Below, in pieces: positions 1 to 9,147 of a DNA stretch of 64,000 nt (position 1 is its first letter; each line of letters begins with the position of its first letter). A program made the position numbers and the translations under genes. Below the pieces are notes generated by a model. The model saw only the letters and a list, made by a program, of their open reading frames with translations, searched no databases and was not told the origin of the DNA. The stretch is from Streptomyces radiopugnans (GTDB lineage: Bacteria; Actinomycetota; Actinomycetes; Streptomycetales; Streptomycetaceae): NCBI RefSeq assembly GCF_900110735.1, contig NZ_FOET01000001.1, forward strand, positions 620,001-684,000, read 5' to 3'.

Positions 1-1
1 C

Positions 2-1126
2 TTCGCCCTCGCCTCCTGCCAGGCCTACCACCAGGGCTACTACACCGCCTTCGGGCACATGGCCCGCGAGGAGGACGTCGACGCCGTCCTCCACCTGGGC
101 GACTACCTCTACGAGTACGCCGTCGACTCCGCCGGCGGCGACCGGAAGTACACCGACCGCACGCTGCCGGAGGCGTTCGCCCGGGAGACGGTGACGCTGG
201 AGGACTACCGGCTGCGGTACGCCCTCTACAAGACCGACCCCGACCTCATGGCCGCCCACGCCGCCCACCCGTGGATCGTCACCTGGGACGACCACGAGAC
301 GGAGAACAACTACGCGGGCGGCATACCGGAGAACAACGTGCCGCCGGAGGAGTTCCTCATCCGCCGCGCCGCCGCCTACCGCGCGTACTACGAGAACATG
401 CCGCTGCGCCGCCCCCAGCGCCCCCAGGGCCCCGACCTGAGGCTCTACCGGCGCCTCCACTACGGCCGCCTGGCGCAGCTCGACGTGCTCGACACCCGCC
501 AGTACCGCGACAACCAGGCGAACGGCGACGGCTGGAAGGTGCCCACGCCCGAGTCGCAGGACCCCTCGCGCACCATGCTCGGCGCCACCCAGGAGCGCTG
601 GCTGGCCGACGGCTGGCGCCGCTCGAAGGCGCTGTGGAACGTGGTGCCGCAGCAGGTCGTCCTCTCCCGCCGCCGCAACCGGATCGAGGGCCCCTGGCCG
701 GTCTCCATGGACGCCTGGGACGGCTACCCCGGCGCCCGCGAGCGCTTCCTGGCGGGTGCGGAGGCGGCCGGCGTGGACAACCTCGTCGTCCTCACCGGCG
801 ACGTCCACGTCCACTACGGGCTGGACATCAAGCGGGACTTCGACGACCCGGACTCGCGCACCGCCGGTGTGGAGATCGTCACCTCCTCCATCACCAGCGG
901 CCGGGACGGTGCGGAGCGGCCCGCCAACTGGCAGACGCTGATGACCGCCAACCCGCACATGCGCTACTACAACGGGCGGCGCGGCTACGTGATGCTCGGC
1001 CTGGACCGCGAGCGGCTGCGCGCCGACTACCGCACGGTATCGGCCGTGACCGTCCCCGGAGCGCCGGTCACCACCGCGGCGTCCTTCGTCTCGCCCGCCG
1101 GGGAGCCGGGGCTGCTGCCGGCCTGA
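2..1126 (+). CDS. PhoD-family alkaline phosphatase (5' end cut by window)
   Basis: The reading frame is open from the first bases of the window, so the N-terminus, including any Tat signal and PhoD N-terminal domain, lies outside. The visible part of about 374 residues shows the PhoD metallophosphatase series: SCQ near the edge, then HLGDYLYEY, WDDHETENNY, DTRQYRDNQ and LTGDVHVH. These carry the Asp, His and Asn ligands for the metal centre. Family members are secreted phosphodiesterases/phosphomonoesterases that release phosphate from nucleotides, phospholipids or teichoic acid. No Pho box can be seen because the promoter is off the window. The next gene, an MFS pump, starts 105 nt downstream and is probably unrelated. 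Confidence 0.9.
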   Translation, partial: FALASCQAYHQGYYTAFGHMAREEDVDAVLHLGDYLYEYAVDSAGGDRKYTDRTLPEAFARETVTLEDYRLRYALYKTDPDLMAAHAAHPWIVTWDDHETENNYAGGIPENNVPPEEFLIRRAAAYRAYYENMPLRRPQRPQGPDLRLYRRLHYGRLAQLDVLDTRQYRDNQANGDGWKVPTPESQDPSRTMLGATQERWLADGWRRSKALWNVVPQQVVLSRRRNRIEGPWPVSMDAWDGYPGARERFLAGAEAAGVDNLVVLTGDVHVHYGLDIKRDFDDPDSRTAGVEIVTSSITSGRDGAERPANWQTLMTANPHMRYYNGRRGYVMLGLDRERLRADYRTVSAVTVPGAPVTTAASFVSPAGEPGLLPA

Positions 1127-1231
1127 TCCGGGCGCCTGGGGCGGTTTTGTCCGGATGCTGAACAAAGGGGGTGCGCCGGGGCCGGGAAACCTGGGATGAT
1201 TGGACGGTTTCCGTCGAATCTGGAGAGGTGA

Positions 1232-2590
1232 ATGACCGACCCCGGCCCGTCCCCGGCCGCCGCCGCCGAGTCCGAGATACCCCAGCAGCTCCCCGCGCCT
1301 CCGGTCCCCGGCCGTCCGGACCCCGGACGGGGCCCGGCCCGCGCCCCGCAGCCGGCCCGGCCCACCGGACCCGCCCGCGCCGGGCTGCTGATCACCCTCA
1401 TCCTCGGCGGCCTCACCGCCCTGCCCGCGCTGTCGATGGACATGTACCTCCCGGCGCTGCCCGACGTCGGCACCGTCTACGGCAGCCCGGCCGCCCAGGT
1501 CCAGCTCACCCTCACCGCCTGCCTGCTGGGCCTGGCCGTCGGCCAGCTCGTCATCGGCCCGATGAGCGACCGCTTCGGCCGCCGCCGCCCGCTGCTGGTG
1601 GGCATGGCCGGCTACGTCCTGGCCAGCGCCGCCTGCGCGCTGGCGCCGGGCATCCACTCCCTGACCGCCTTCCGCCTGCTGCAGGGTCTGGCGGGAGCCG
1701 CGGGCATCGTGATCGCCCGGGCGGTCGTGCGCGACCTGTTCGACGGGCTGGCCATGGCCCGCTTCTTCTCCACCCTGATGCTGATCTCCGGCGCCGCCCC
1801 GGTCCTGGCGCCCGTCTTCGGCGGGCAGGTGCTGCGGTTCACCGACTGGCGCGGCGTCTTCCTCGTGCTCGCGGCCTTCGGCCTCGTCCTGACCCTCGTC
1901 ACCGCCTGGCGGCTGCCGGAGACCCTGCCGCCGGCGCGGCGGCACGGCGGCGGCGTGACCGACGCCCTGCGGACCATGCGCGGCCTCTTCGCCGACCGGG
2001 CGTTCACCGGCTACCTGCTGGTCGGCAGCTTCGGCTTCGCGGCCCTGTTCGCGTACGTGGCCGCCTCGCCGTTCGTCATCCAGGAGATCTACGGCGCCTC
2101 GCCCCAGACGTTCAGCCTGCTGTTCATGGTCAACTCCATCGGCCTGGTGGCCTTCGGCCAGGTCAACGGCAAGATCCTGGTCGGGCGCGTCTCCCTGGAC
2201 CGCGTCATCGCCGCCGGTCTGGTCGTGATCCTGCTCTCGTCCGCCGCCCTGCTGGTGATGACCTCCGGCCTCCTGGGGAAGGCCGGACTCGTCCCCGTCT
2301 CCGCCGGCCTGTTCGTCCTGATGTCGGCCATGGCGCTGGTGCTGCCCAACGCCAACTCCCAAGGGCTGATGCGTACTCCGCACGCCGCGGGCTCCGCCTC
2401 AGCCCTGCTGGGCACCTCCCAGTTCCTCGTCGGCGCCATCGCCTCCCCGCTGGTGGGCATCGCGGGCGAGGACACCGCGGTGCCGATGGCGGTGGTGCAA
2501 CTGGTGTGCGCGCTCGTCGCGATCGCCTGCTTCGCCGCGCTGTGCCTCCCGAAGCGCGGGCGGGGGCGCGTACGGGTCCGGCGGGGTTAG
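1232..2590 (+). CDS. Bcr/CflA-type MFS multidrug efflux transporter
   Basis: A 452-residue membrane protein of the major facilitator superfamily, best matching the Bcr/CflA drug-resistance subfamily. About 48 Pro/Ala-rich residues precede the first membrane segment. TM1 ends in MDMYLPALPDV, typical of Bcr/CflA, and the loop 2-3 motif GPMSDRFGRRRPLL follows near residue 110. Twelve hydrophobic segments are plausible. The ATG at 1232 was chosen because GGAGAGG lies just upstream. The family expels compounds such as bicyclomycin or chloramphenicol by proton antiport; the substrate here is unknown. No regulator is adjacent. Confidence 0.88.
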   Translation: MTDPGPSPAAAAESEIPQQLPAPPVPGRPDPGRGPARAPQPARPTGPARAGLLITLILGGLTALPALSMDMYLPALPDVGTVYGSPAAQVQLTLTACLLGLAVGQLVIGPMSDRFGRRRPLLVGMAGYVLASAACALAPGIHSLTAFRLLQGLAGAAGIVIARAVVRDLFDGLAMARFFSTLMLISGAAPVLAPVFGGQVLRFTDWRGVFLVLAAFGLVLTLVTAWRLPETLPPARRHGGGVTDALRTMRGLFADRAFTGYLLVGSFGFAALFAYVAASPFVIQEIYGASPQTFSLLFMVNSIGLVAFGQVNGKILVGRVSLDRVIAAGLVVILLSSAALLVMTSGLLGKAGLVPVSAGLFVLMSAMALVLPNANSQGLMRTPHAAGSASALLGTSQFLVGAIASPLVGIAGEDTAVPMAVVQLVCALVAIACFAALCLPKRGRGRVRVRRG

Positions 2591-2714
2591 GCGGCGACGG
2601 GGAGCGGCGGAGAACGCCGCCCCGCAGCCGTGCGCGACCGTGCGCGACCGTGCGCACGGGGCCCCGCGACCGGCCGTCTGCGGGACCCCGTGCCGTTCGG
2701 AGCGCTCGGGCCGC

Positions 2715-3935
2715 TCAGAGTGCCGCGGCGGCGGCGCGGCGGTGCCGGAAGGCGTCAGCCAGCCGGGGGCGGTAGGCGGCGAGCCGCCGGGTGCGGTTGG
2801 CGGTGAGGACGCCGACCAGTTCGCCGTCGCGGTGGTAGGTGACCTCCAGGCGCCGGCCGGGCACGTCGTACTCGACGGTCCGCGCCTCGTCGGCCAGGTG
2901 GGGGAGGCCCAGCGAGCGGAAGCGGACCCCGTACTGGTCGGACCAGAACGAGGGCACCGCGACGGGGGGTTCGGGCAGCTCGCCGGCCCCGGCCGGATGC
3001 AGCAGGACGCGGGCCGCGACGGCGGCGTGCTCCACCGCGGCGCTCCAGTGCCCCAGGTGGAGCGTGCCGTCGGTCAGGGGGTGCGGGCGGCGGGAGGCGT
3101 CGCCGACGGCGAGGACGTCGGGCACCACCGTGCCGTCCTCGGCGAGGGCGCGGCCGTGCTCGTCGCAGACGACGGCGCCGTCCAGGAGCAGCCCGCTGCC
3201 GCGCAGCCAGGCCGTGCCGGGCACGGCGCCGAGGGCCAGCAGGACGGCGGTGGCCGGGACGTGGGTGCCGTCCTCCAGGACGGCACCGGTGACGCGGCCG
3301 GCGCCGGTGAAGGACCGGAGCGTGGTGCCGGTGCGCAGTTCGACGCCGGCCTCGCGGTGCAGCCGGGCGACGAAGCCCCCGGCGACCGTCCCGATGCCGC
3401 GGGCCATGGGGAGTTCCTCGGCCTCGACGAGGGTCACGGGCACACCCAGTTCCGCCGCGGTGGCGGCGGCCTCGGAACCGAGGAACCCGGCGCCGACGAC
3501 GAGCAGCCGGGCGCCCTCGGCGGCGAGTTCCCGGCGCAGTGCGCGGGCGTCGTCGAGGGTGCGCAGCGTGTGGACGCCGCCGGGCACCGGCGCGGGCCAG
3601 GGCCGGGCCGCCGCGCCGGTGGCGACGACGAGGGCGTCCCAGTCCAGGCGGCTGCCGTCGGCGAGGGCGAGCGTGCGGTCGGCGAGGCGCAGGGCGGTGG
3701 CGGCGGCCCCGGTGCGCAGTTCGATGCCGAGGCCGTCGGTGGGCGGCAGGGCGATGTCGCCGATCTCCCGCTCCCCGGCGAGGAGTTGCTTGGACAGCGG
3801 GGGCCGGTCGTAGGGGGGGTGGGGCTCGTCGCCGACGAGGGTCAGCCGGCCGTCGAAGCCCTGCTCCCGCAGGGCGCGGGCGGTGCCGGTGCCCGCCAGG
3901 GACGCGCCCACCACGACGATGTGGCGCGGGCTCAT
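2715..3935 (-). CDS. FAD-dependent ferredoxin reductase
   Basis: A 406-residue NAD(P)H:ferredoxin reductase of the pyridine nucleotide-disulfide oxidoreductase superfamily (rubredoxin/putidaredoxin reductase type). The N-terminal dinucleotide fold is VVVGASLAGTGTARAL for FAD. A second fold, VVGAGFLGSEAAATAAELG near residue 150, is for NAD(P)H, and VLAVGDAS near residue 280 is the C-terminal FAD contact. Its ATG overlaps the TGA of the ferredoxin gene (ATGA), so the two should be translationally coupled and form an electron-transfer pair. Such pairs normally feed a cytochrome P450 or Rieske oxygenase; none lies next to it, so the acceptor is either elsewhere or one of the upstream operon members. 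Confidence 0.9.
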   Translation of the reverse strand: MSPRHIVVVGASLAGTGTARALREQGFDGRLTLVGDEPHPPYDRPPLSKQLLAGEREIGDIALPPTDGLGIELRTGAAATALRLADRTLALADGSRLDWDALVVATGAAARPWPAPVPGGVHTLRTLDDARALRRELAAEGARLLVVGAGFLGSEAAATAAELGVPVTLVEAEELPMARGIGTVAGGFVARLHREAGVELRTGTTLRSFTGAGRVTGAVLEDGTHVPATAVLLALGAVPGTAWLRGSGLLLDGAVVCDEHGRALAEDGTVVPDVLAVGDASRRPHPLTDGTLHLGHWSAAVEHAAVAARVLLHPAGAGELPEPPVAVPSFWSDQYGVRFRSLGLPHLADEARTVEYDVPGRRLEVTYHRDGELVGVLTANRTRRLAAYRPRLADAFRHRRAAAAAL

Positions 3936-4141
3936 GCGGCGGTCCCGTCGGTGTGGAGGGTGACGGCCCGGACCGGGCAGGCGGCGGCGGCCTCCCGGAC
4001 GGCCGCGCGGACCGCCTCGTCGGCGGGGACGTCCTCGACGACGAGGAGGTTGTCGTCCTCGTCGAAGGAGAAGTGCTCGGGGGCCGCGAAGACGCACTGG
4101 CCGTGGCTCTCGCAGCGGTTCATGTCGACGTGGATGCGCAC
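3932..4141 (-). CDS. Single-cluster [3Fe-4S]-type ferredoxin
   Basis: A 69-residue acidic protein starting MRIHVDMNRCESHGQC. It has the Cys pattern of actinobacterial P450-partner ferredoxins: a CxxxxxC pair near residues 10 and 16 and a distal CP near residue 55. The second Cys of a classical 4Fe-4S motif is replaced by His in CESHGQC, which favours a [3Fe-4S] cluster. It would carry electrons from the overlapping FAD reductase gene to an oxygenase. It lies 106 nt after the PPOX-family gene on the same strand, so all four genes from 5764 down to 2715 may be one transcript. Confidence 0.9.
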   Translation of the reverse strand: MRIHVDMNRCESHGQCVFAAPEHFSFDEDDNLLVVEDVPADEAVRAAVREAAAACPVRAVTLHTDGTAA

Positions 4142-4247
4142 GGATCACTCCTGGTGGTGCCGGTGTCGGTGGTGGTCGCGCCGGTGGACCGGGCAGAGGG
4201 GGAGGGGGAGGGGGAGGGCCGGGGTGCGGCCGGGGGCGAACGGTGCG

Positions 4248-5192
4248 TCAGACGGCGCTCGGCACCCTGCCCGCGGTCACGGGAGGGTTGAAGCGCGAGA
4301 GCGCGGGCGGGCTCCAGCCGGCGGGCAGGGTGCCGGGGAGTTCGGCGACGCCGGTGACGGTGAACTCGATCGCGCGGCCGGTGTCGGCGGGCCCGGCGCC
4401 CCCGCTGTCCCCGGCGTCCCAGACGATCTCCGCGGCGCCGGTGAGGTGGAGGGTGGTGCCCGTCGCGTAGTCCGGGACCACCAGGCCCGCCCTGGGGTTG
4501 GTCAGGAGGTTGCCCAGGGTCAGGAACATCGCGTTGCCGGTGTAGTCCGGCCAGCGGACCCGGGTGGGCGACAGGACCTGGAGGAAGCCGGGGTTGCCGC
4601 CGCGGTGGGAGGCGTCGGCGCGGCCGTGCTCGTCGGCGGTGGCGATGAAGAAGGTGTCGGCGCCGGAGAGGAACCGGCGCTGGCCCTCGTCGAGGCGGTC
4701 GCTCCTGCGGGCCGGGGGCCGGGCCTTCGCCGGCCGTCCGGCGTCCGCCTCCGGCGGGGTGCGCTTCTGGATGTACTTGGGGCAGTTGGCGACCACCTGG
4801 TCGAGGTCGACGAGGAGACCGCCGTCCTGCGGGCGGGAGGTGCCGTTCATCCGCATGCGCCGCCGGGTGGCGGCTTCGATGGCGAGCATCCCCAGGTGGA
4901 CCGGGCGCTCCAGGACGGTGGCCAGGGGGTCGTCCGGGGCCGGGCGGGCCGCGATGGACAGGCTGTGCTCGTCCCGGGCGCGCAGGAACCCCGCGGGGCC
5001 GGTGAGCACGGTGGCCCACACGTCCCCGCGGTCGTCGGCGGCCCCGGCGACCAGCAGGCGCTGCCCCGTGAGGAAGGCGGCCGCGACGGGCGGCACGGTG
5101 CCGCGGATCGCGCGCCCGGAGACCTCGGCCTCCTCCATGAGGCCGGCACGCAGCTGGGCCTCGCGCTCGCCGCGGTGGTAGGGGCCGGTCAC
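4248..5192 (-). CDS. PPOX-fold (pyridoxamine-phosphate-oxidase-like) flavin-binding protein
   Basis: A 314-residue protein with a C-terminal split-barrel flavin-binding domain from about residue 165. It contains ADTFFIATADEHG, HRGGNPGFLQVL and DYTGNAMFLTLGNLL, patterns of the PNPOx-like FMN/F420-binding superfamily. The N-terminal half (about 150 residues) appears to be a degenerate related domain. The GTG at 5192 was preferred because GAGGAG sits about 8 nt upstream; an in-frame GTG at 5201 is too close to it. It lies between the VOC gene and the ferredoxin/reductase pair, all co-directional. A shorter relative (18769-19419) occurs beside another CGNR regulator. The substrate is unknown. Confidence 0.8.
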   Translation of the reverse strand: MTGPYHRGEREAQLRAGLMEEAEVSGRAIRGTVPPVAAAFLTGQRLLVAGAADDRGDVWATVLTGPAGFLRARDEHSLSIAARPAPDDPLATVLERPVHLGMLAIEAATRRRMRMNGTSRPQDGGLLVDLDQVVANCPKYIQKRTPPEADAGRPAKARPPARRSDRLDEGQRRFLSGADTFFIATADEHGRADASHRGGNPGFLQVLSPTRVRWPDYTGNAMFLTLGNLLTNPRAGLVVPDYATGTTLHLTGAAEIVWDAGDSGGAGPADTGRAIEFTVTGVAELPGTLPAGWSPPALSRFNPPVTAGRVPSAV

Positions 5193-5299
5193 TGTGGTCA
5201 CTCCTCGGGACGTGCGGTGGGTCGGGGGAGGGGGGCCGGGCGGCTGCCGCCGGTCGGGGAGAGAGGCGGCGGGAAGCCGCCCGGCCGTGTGGTGGCGGC

Positions 5300-5764
5300 T
5301 CAGAAGAAGCCGCAGGTGGGGGCGGAGGCGACGGGGGCCGCGGCGGAGTCGGCGCCGGTCGGGGCGTAGATCTCCAGCCGGATGCCGTCGGGGTCGGTGA
5401 AGAAGATCCCTCCGGAGGCGGCGCCCTCGCCGTGGGGGACGACGCCGTCGTACTTGAACTCGGCGCCCAGGCTGCGCAGCACCTCCTCGGCCGAACGCAC
5501 CTCCTCGACCGTCTCCACCTGGAAGGACAGGTGGTGCAGGCCGGACAGACCCGGGGCGTACTCGCCCTCGCTCTGCTGCCACAGGGTCACCATCAGGCGG
5601 CCCTCGCGGCCGAGGAAGGCGAAGGCGCGGCCGGGCTCGCGGCCCTCTCCCTGGACCTCGAAACCGAAGACCTTCCGGTAGAAGTCCAGCGAACGGTCCA
5701 GGTCGGTGACGTTCAGACCGATGTGCCCGGTCTGCAGGGCGGCGGGGGCGGCGGTTGCGGACAT
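5300..5764 (-). CDS. VOC-superfamily (glyoxalase/extradiol dioxygenase-like) protein
   Basis: A 154-residue protein built of two beta-alpha-beta-beta-beta modules. The first begins HIGLNVTDLDRSLDFYRKVF near residue 14; the second begins HHLSFQVETVEEV near residue 78 and ends in GIRLEIYAP. The His, His and Glu at these positions are the metal ligands expected of the vicinal oxygen chelate family. Members include glyoxalase I, fosfomycin/bleomycin resistance proteins and ring-cleavage dioxygenases; which of these applies cannot be told. It is the first gene of the minus-strand operon and is transcribed divergently from the CGNR regulator at 5911. Confidence 0.85.
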   Translation of the reverse strand: MSATAAPAALQTGHIGLNVTDLDRSLDFYRKVFGFEVQGEGREPGRAFAFLGREGRLMVTLWQQSEGEYAPGLSGLHHLSFQVETVEEVRSAEEVLRSLGAEFKYDGVVPHGEGAASGGIFFTDPDGIRLEIYAPTGADSAAAPVASAPTCGFF

Positions 5765-5803
5765 GACGGAATACCTCCAGCGCGGCGTCCGGGGCCATCC
5801 CGG

Positions 5804-5834
5804 ACTAACCGTTGATCTGGACTTTAGTGGTTAG
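5804..5834. promoter_or_regulatory. Candidate CGNR operator in divergent promoter
   Basis: In the 146-bp gap between the divergent VOC and CGNR genes, ACTAACC at 5804-5810 faces GGTTAG at 5829-5834. The latter is part of a direct repeat TTAG-TGG-TTAG (5824-5834). Another GGTTAG lies at 5870-5875. Similar TTAG boxes precede the other two CGNR genes here. That these are binding sites is inference. Confidence 0.4.
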
Positions 5835-5910
5835 GCCTGGAGGCTGCAACTCCCTACGGGGCGATAGCCGGTTAGGCTGGGGTGACGAACAGCCGACGGA
5901 AGGAGCTCGC

Positions 5911-6504
5911 ATGGGTGCCGGCGCGGGATACACGGGCCCTCCGTCCCGGGCGGCCGATGCCGACCCCAGGCCCCTCCAGGGCGAACCGCTCAGCCTGGAC
6001 CTGCTCAACACCCGGTGGATCGACGGCGGAACCCGGCACGACCTGCTGGACGGCCTGGACGGGTTCGCCGTGTGGCTGGCCGGCCACGGCCTGCTGGAGA
6101 GGACCGGCGCCACCCCGGCCGCCCTGGCGGCCGCCCTCGGCGCCCGCGAGGCGCTGGAGGCCGTCGTCGCCGACCCCGGCGACGACCGGGCCAGGGACGG
6201 GCTCAACGCCGTCCTGGCGAGGGGGCGCGTCCTGCGCACCCTCGGCCCCGAAGGACCGGTCGAGCGGGCCGAGACCGACGACCCCGCCTGGCTGGCGGCC
6301 TGGCTGGCCGCCGACGACTACCTGCGCCTGGTGCGCACCGCCCCCGACCGCATCCGGGCCTGCGCCAACGACGAGTGCGTCCTGCACTTCTACGACGTCT
6401 CCAGGAACGGCACCCGCCGCTGGTGCTCCATGTCCGGCTGCGGCAACCGCGCCAAGGCCTCACGGCACTACGCGCGCACCCGCCACCGCGAGGGCCGCGA
6501 GTAG
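5911..6504 (+). CDS. CGNR zinc-finger transcriptional regulator (ABATE domain), copy 1
   Basis: A 197-residue protein with an N-terminal ABATE stress-sensing domain (GEPLSLDLLNTRW near residue 25). The C-terminal CGNR zinc finger shows paired Cys in RACANDECVLHFYD and then WCSMSGCGNRAKASRHY. These are predicted DNA-binding regulators widespread in Streptomyces. The ATG at 5911 has AAGGAG ten bases upstream; longer in-frame starts lack one and would run through the promoter. It is divergent from the VOC-PPOX-ferredoxin operon, which it probably controls. It is the first of three CGNR genes in 12 kb. Confidence 0.9.
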   Translation: MGAGAGYTGPPSRAADADPRPLQGEPLSLDLLNTRWIDGGTRHDLLDGLDGFAVWLAGHGLLERTGATPAALAAALGAREALEAVVADPGDDRARDGLNAVLARGRVLRTLGPEGPVERAETDDPAWLAAWLAADDYLRLVRTAPDRIRACANDECVLHFYDVSRNGTRRWCSMSGCGNRAKASRHYARTRHREGRE

Positions 6505-6577
6505 CTCCGCGGCCGAACGCACCGGACACGGCACGGGCACGGACACGGACACCGGGTGGGGACCCGGGCGCGAAGGA

Positions 6578-6613
6578 GCGGCCCGCACCGGGAAGCCGTC
6601 CGGTGCGGGCCGC
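6578..6613. terminator. Bidirectional hairpin between convergent genes
   Basis: A perfect 14-bp stem (6578-6591 with 6600-6613) and 8-nt loop lie between the ends of the CGNR gene and the convergent isomerase-like gene. No long T-run follows, as is common for Streptomyces terminators. Confidence 0.75.
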
Positions 6614-6631
6614 CGTGGCCCTCGGGGCCGG

Positions 6632-7363
6632 TCACATCCAGGCGGGGAGCGCGGGAAGCCCGCCGGAGGAGCACCGCAGTCCGCCGCCGTGACCGCGGCC
6701 CGCCAGCCAGGCCGCCAGGGCGTGCGCGGGCCCCGTCACCCGTACCGGGGCGCCGGGGCCCGCCCCCGCGGCGAACCGCTCCCCGGTGTCCGCCGCGCGC
6801 AACTCCAGGGGAGGGCAGTCCCCGCGGCCGGACCAGGCGGATGCCAGGGAGGCCAGCAGGAACCGCGCGTCCTGCCCGGACCAGTCGGCCGGGGAGTACC
6901 CGGCCGCCAGGTCCACGTGGTGGATCAGCACCTCGCGCAGCCGGTGCCCGGGCAGCATGCGGGCCGGCAGCCGGTCGCCGTTGCGCAGGACGACCTCGGC
7001 CGCCCACGCGCCGTCGTCCAGCCGCCGGGCGTGACCGACGAACCCGTCCCCGGAGCGGGCCAGGTCCGCCAGGTGCTCGGCGGCCGGGCGGTGCGCGTCC
7101 CGCTCGATGTCGGCCTCGCGCGCGCCCCCGTCCGCGTACATCGGGCGGGGGACGCCGGTCTGCGCCCAGGTGAGGAGGTTGCGCAGCCCGTCGGCGTTGC
7201 GGGCCACGTGGGCGCAGACGTGGCCGCGGGTCCAGCCGGGCAGAGCCGAGGCCGCGGCCAGGTCCGCGTCGCCGAGCGAGGCCACCGTGGCCCGCAGCTC
7301 CTCCTGGGCGGCGGCGACGCGTGCGATGAGGGCGGCGGTGCCGGCCGGCGTGGAAGTGTCCAT
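6632..7363 (-). CDS. Mycothiol-dependent maleylpyruvate isomerase-family protein
   Basis: A 243-residue protein with the DinB-like MDMPI N-terminal four-helix domain. It shows LPGWTRGHVCAHVARNADGLRNLLTWA near residues 45-70 and a second His in EVLIHHVDLAAGYSPADW near residue 150, which together form the metal-binding His set. A short C-terminal domain follows. Family members isomerise maleylpyruvate or act as mycothiol S-transferases. The start at 7363 has GGAGAG upstream; the open frame beyond it is antisense-type shadow. It lies 95 nt after the ligase gene on the same strand and may be the last gene of that operon. Confidence 0.82.
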   Translation of the reverse strand: MDTSTPAGTAALIARVAAAQEELRATVASLGDADLAAASALPGWTRGHVCAHVARNADGLRNLLTWAQTGVPRPMYADGGAREADIERDAHRPAAEHLADLARSGDGFVGHARRLDDGAWAAEVVLRNGDRLPARMLPGHRLREVLIHHVDLAAGYSPADWSGQDARFLLASLASAWSGRGDCPPLELRAADTGERFAAGAGPGAPVRVTGPAHALAAWLAGRGHGGGLRCSSGGLPALPAWM

Positions 7364-7458
7364 GGTCTCTCCGTCGTACGGTGGCGTCGTGGTCGTACCG
7401 GGACCGCGTCCGGCCGGCGCCGTGCCCGGGCGCCGGCCGGAGCGGTCGTCGGCCCGGA

Positions 7459-9147
7459 TCACCCGGCGGCCGCCACCGCGGGAGGCCGCTCCCGCCGGAA
7501 GTCGGCGGTCCCGGTGCGCTCGCGCAGCTCGGCCCGGCGGACCTTGCCCGACGCGGTGCGCGGCAGCCGGTCCGCGAAGGTGATCAGGTGCACCTGCTTC
7601 TGCGGGGGCAGCTCCCTGTCGAGGTGCTCGAACAGGGCCTCCGCCGTGGCCCGGTCGCCGGAACGGAGGGTCGCCGGGACCACGAACGCCTTGGCCACCC
7701 ATTGCCCGATCGGGTCGGGGTGCGGCACGACGGCCGCGTCGGCGACCGACGGGTGGGCCAGCAGCACGCGCTCCAGTTCCAGCGGGGAGATGCGGTGGTC
7801 GAAGGACTTGAACATGTCGTCGGCCCGCCCCACGTAGCGGAAGCTCCCGTCCGCCCCGCCCACCACCAGGTCACCGGTGTGGTACAGACCGCCGGCGAAG
7901 GCGGCCGCCGTACGCCGGTCGTCGCCCGCGTACCCGGCCATCACGCCGACGGGCCGGTCCGCCAGGTCGACGCAGAGCTCGCCGGTCTCCCCCGGCGGCA
8001 GCCGGTCGCCCGTCTCGGGGTGGACGACGACGGCCCGGTAGCCGGGCATCGGCCAGCCCATGCGGCCGGGCACCGGCGTACGGCCGGGCGGGGTGCCGAG
8101 CTGACCGGTGGTCTCGGTCTGGCCGTAGCCGTCCCGGATGCCGATCCCCCAGGCGTCCCGCACCGTGCGGAAGACCTCCGGGTCCAGCGGCTCCCCGGCG
8201 CTGGTGGCCTCGCGCAGCACGGGCGGGCGCTGCCCGACGCCGTGCCGCACGAGCGCGCGCCACACGCTGGGCGGCGCGCAGAACGAGGTCACCCCCCGGC
8301 CGCGCAGCACCTCCAGGACGCGTTCGGGGCCGCTGTGCCCGGCCGCCAGGGCGACGACCTGCGCCTCGGCGTTCCAGGGCACGAAGAAGGAGCTCCAGGC
8401 GTGCTTGGCCCAGCCCGGCGCCGAGATGTTGAGGTGGACGTCGCCGGGCCGCAGGCCGTTCCAGTACATGCCCGAGAGATGGCCCACGGGATAGCTCAGG
8501 TGGGTGTGGAGGACCATCTTCGGCAACGATGTCGTACCCGAGGTGAAGTAGCAGAACAGCGGGTCGCCGGCGGCGGTGGCGGCGTCCGGACGGAAATCCT
8601 CCGGCGCGGAGCGGGAGTGCCGGTAGCCGGTCCACCCCGCGGGCTCGCCGCCCACCGCGATCCTGCTCCACCGCCCGGGCAGCCCGTCGAACCGGGAGGC
8701 CAGCGAGGCCTCCGCCACGACGTGCCGGACCCCGGCGCGGGCGAGGCGGTCGGCGAGTTCGGCCGCGGAAGCGGTGACGTAGGTGGGGACCACCACCGCA
8801 CCGAGCTTGATCGAGGCCAGCACCGTCTCCCACAGGGCGGGCCGGTTGTCCAGGGCCACCAGCACCGGGTCGCCGCGGCGCACGCCCTGCTCGCGCAGCC
8901 AGTTGGCCACCTGGCCGGAACGCCGGGAGAGCTGGGCGAAGGACAGCTCGGCCTCCTCCTCGCCGATCACCCGCAGGGCGGGACGGTGGTTGTCCCGCGC
9001 CATCGGATCGAACCAGTCGAGCGCCCAGTTGAAGGTCTCCGGCCGGGGCCAGGCGAACTCCCGGCGGGCGGCCTCCAGATCCTCCCGGTGCCGCAGGAGG
9101 GTGTCGCGGGCCTGCTTGAAGAGCAGCCCCGAAGCGCCGAACGTCAT
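7459..9147 (-). CDS. AMP-binding acyl-CoA synthetase-like ligase
   Basis: A 562-residue member of the adenylate-forming superfamily (ANL). Motifs in order are YFTSGTTSLPKMVLHTH (P-loop, about residue 190), GYGQTETTGQLG (about 330), YHTGDL and RYVGRADDMFKSFDHRISP (hinge, about 440), and PRTASGKVRR with the catalytic Lys near the C-terminus. It is closest in pattern to medium-chain/aryl acyl-CoA synthetases. Its ATG overlaps the TGA of the upstream FAD-protein gene, so they are coupled. In this operon it probably activates a carboxylate made by the mutase branch, but some relatives catalyse amide formation or diazotisation, so CoA need not be the co-substrate. Confidence 0.9.
   Translation of the reverse strand: MTFGASGLLFKQARDTLLRHREDLEAARREFAWPRPETFNWALDWFDPMARDNHRPALRVIGEEEAELSFAQLSRRSGQVANWLREQGVRRGDPVLVALDNRPALWETVLASIKLGAVVVPTYVTASAAELADRLARAGVRHVVAEASLASRFDGLPGRWSRIAVGGEPAGWTGYRHSRSAPEDFRPDAATAAGDPLFCYFTSGTTSLPKMVLHTHLSYPVGHLSGMYWNGLRPGDVHLNISAPGWAKHAWSSFFVPWNAEAQVVALAAGHSGPERVLEVLRGRGVTSFCAPPSVWRALVRHGVGQRPPVLREATSAGEPLDPEVFRTVRDAWGIGIRDGYGQTETTGQLGTPPGRTPVPGRMGWPMPGYRAVVVHPETGDRLPPGETGELCVDLADRPVGVMAGYAGDDRRTAAAFAGGLYHTGDLVVGGADGSFRYVGRADDMFKSFDHRISPLELERVLLAHPSVADAAVVPHPDPIGQWVAKAFVVPATLRSGDRATAEALFEHLDRELPPQKQVHLITFADRLPRTASGKVRRAELRERTGTADFRRERPPAVAAAG

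Noticed and set aside
2640..5369. A 909-codon plus-strand open frame
   Set aside because: It is antisense to the ferredoxin reductase, ferredoxin and PPOX genes, which have clear motifs. The product is Gly/Ala/Val/Gln-rich low complexity, typical of high-GC shadow frames.
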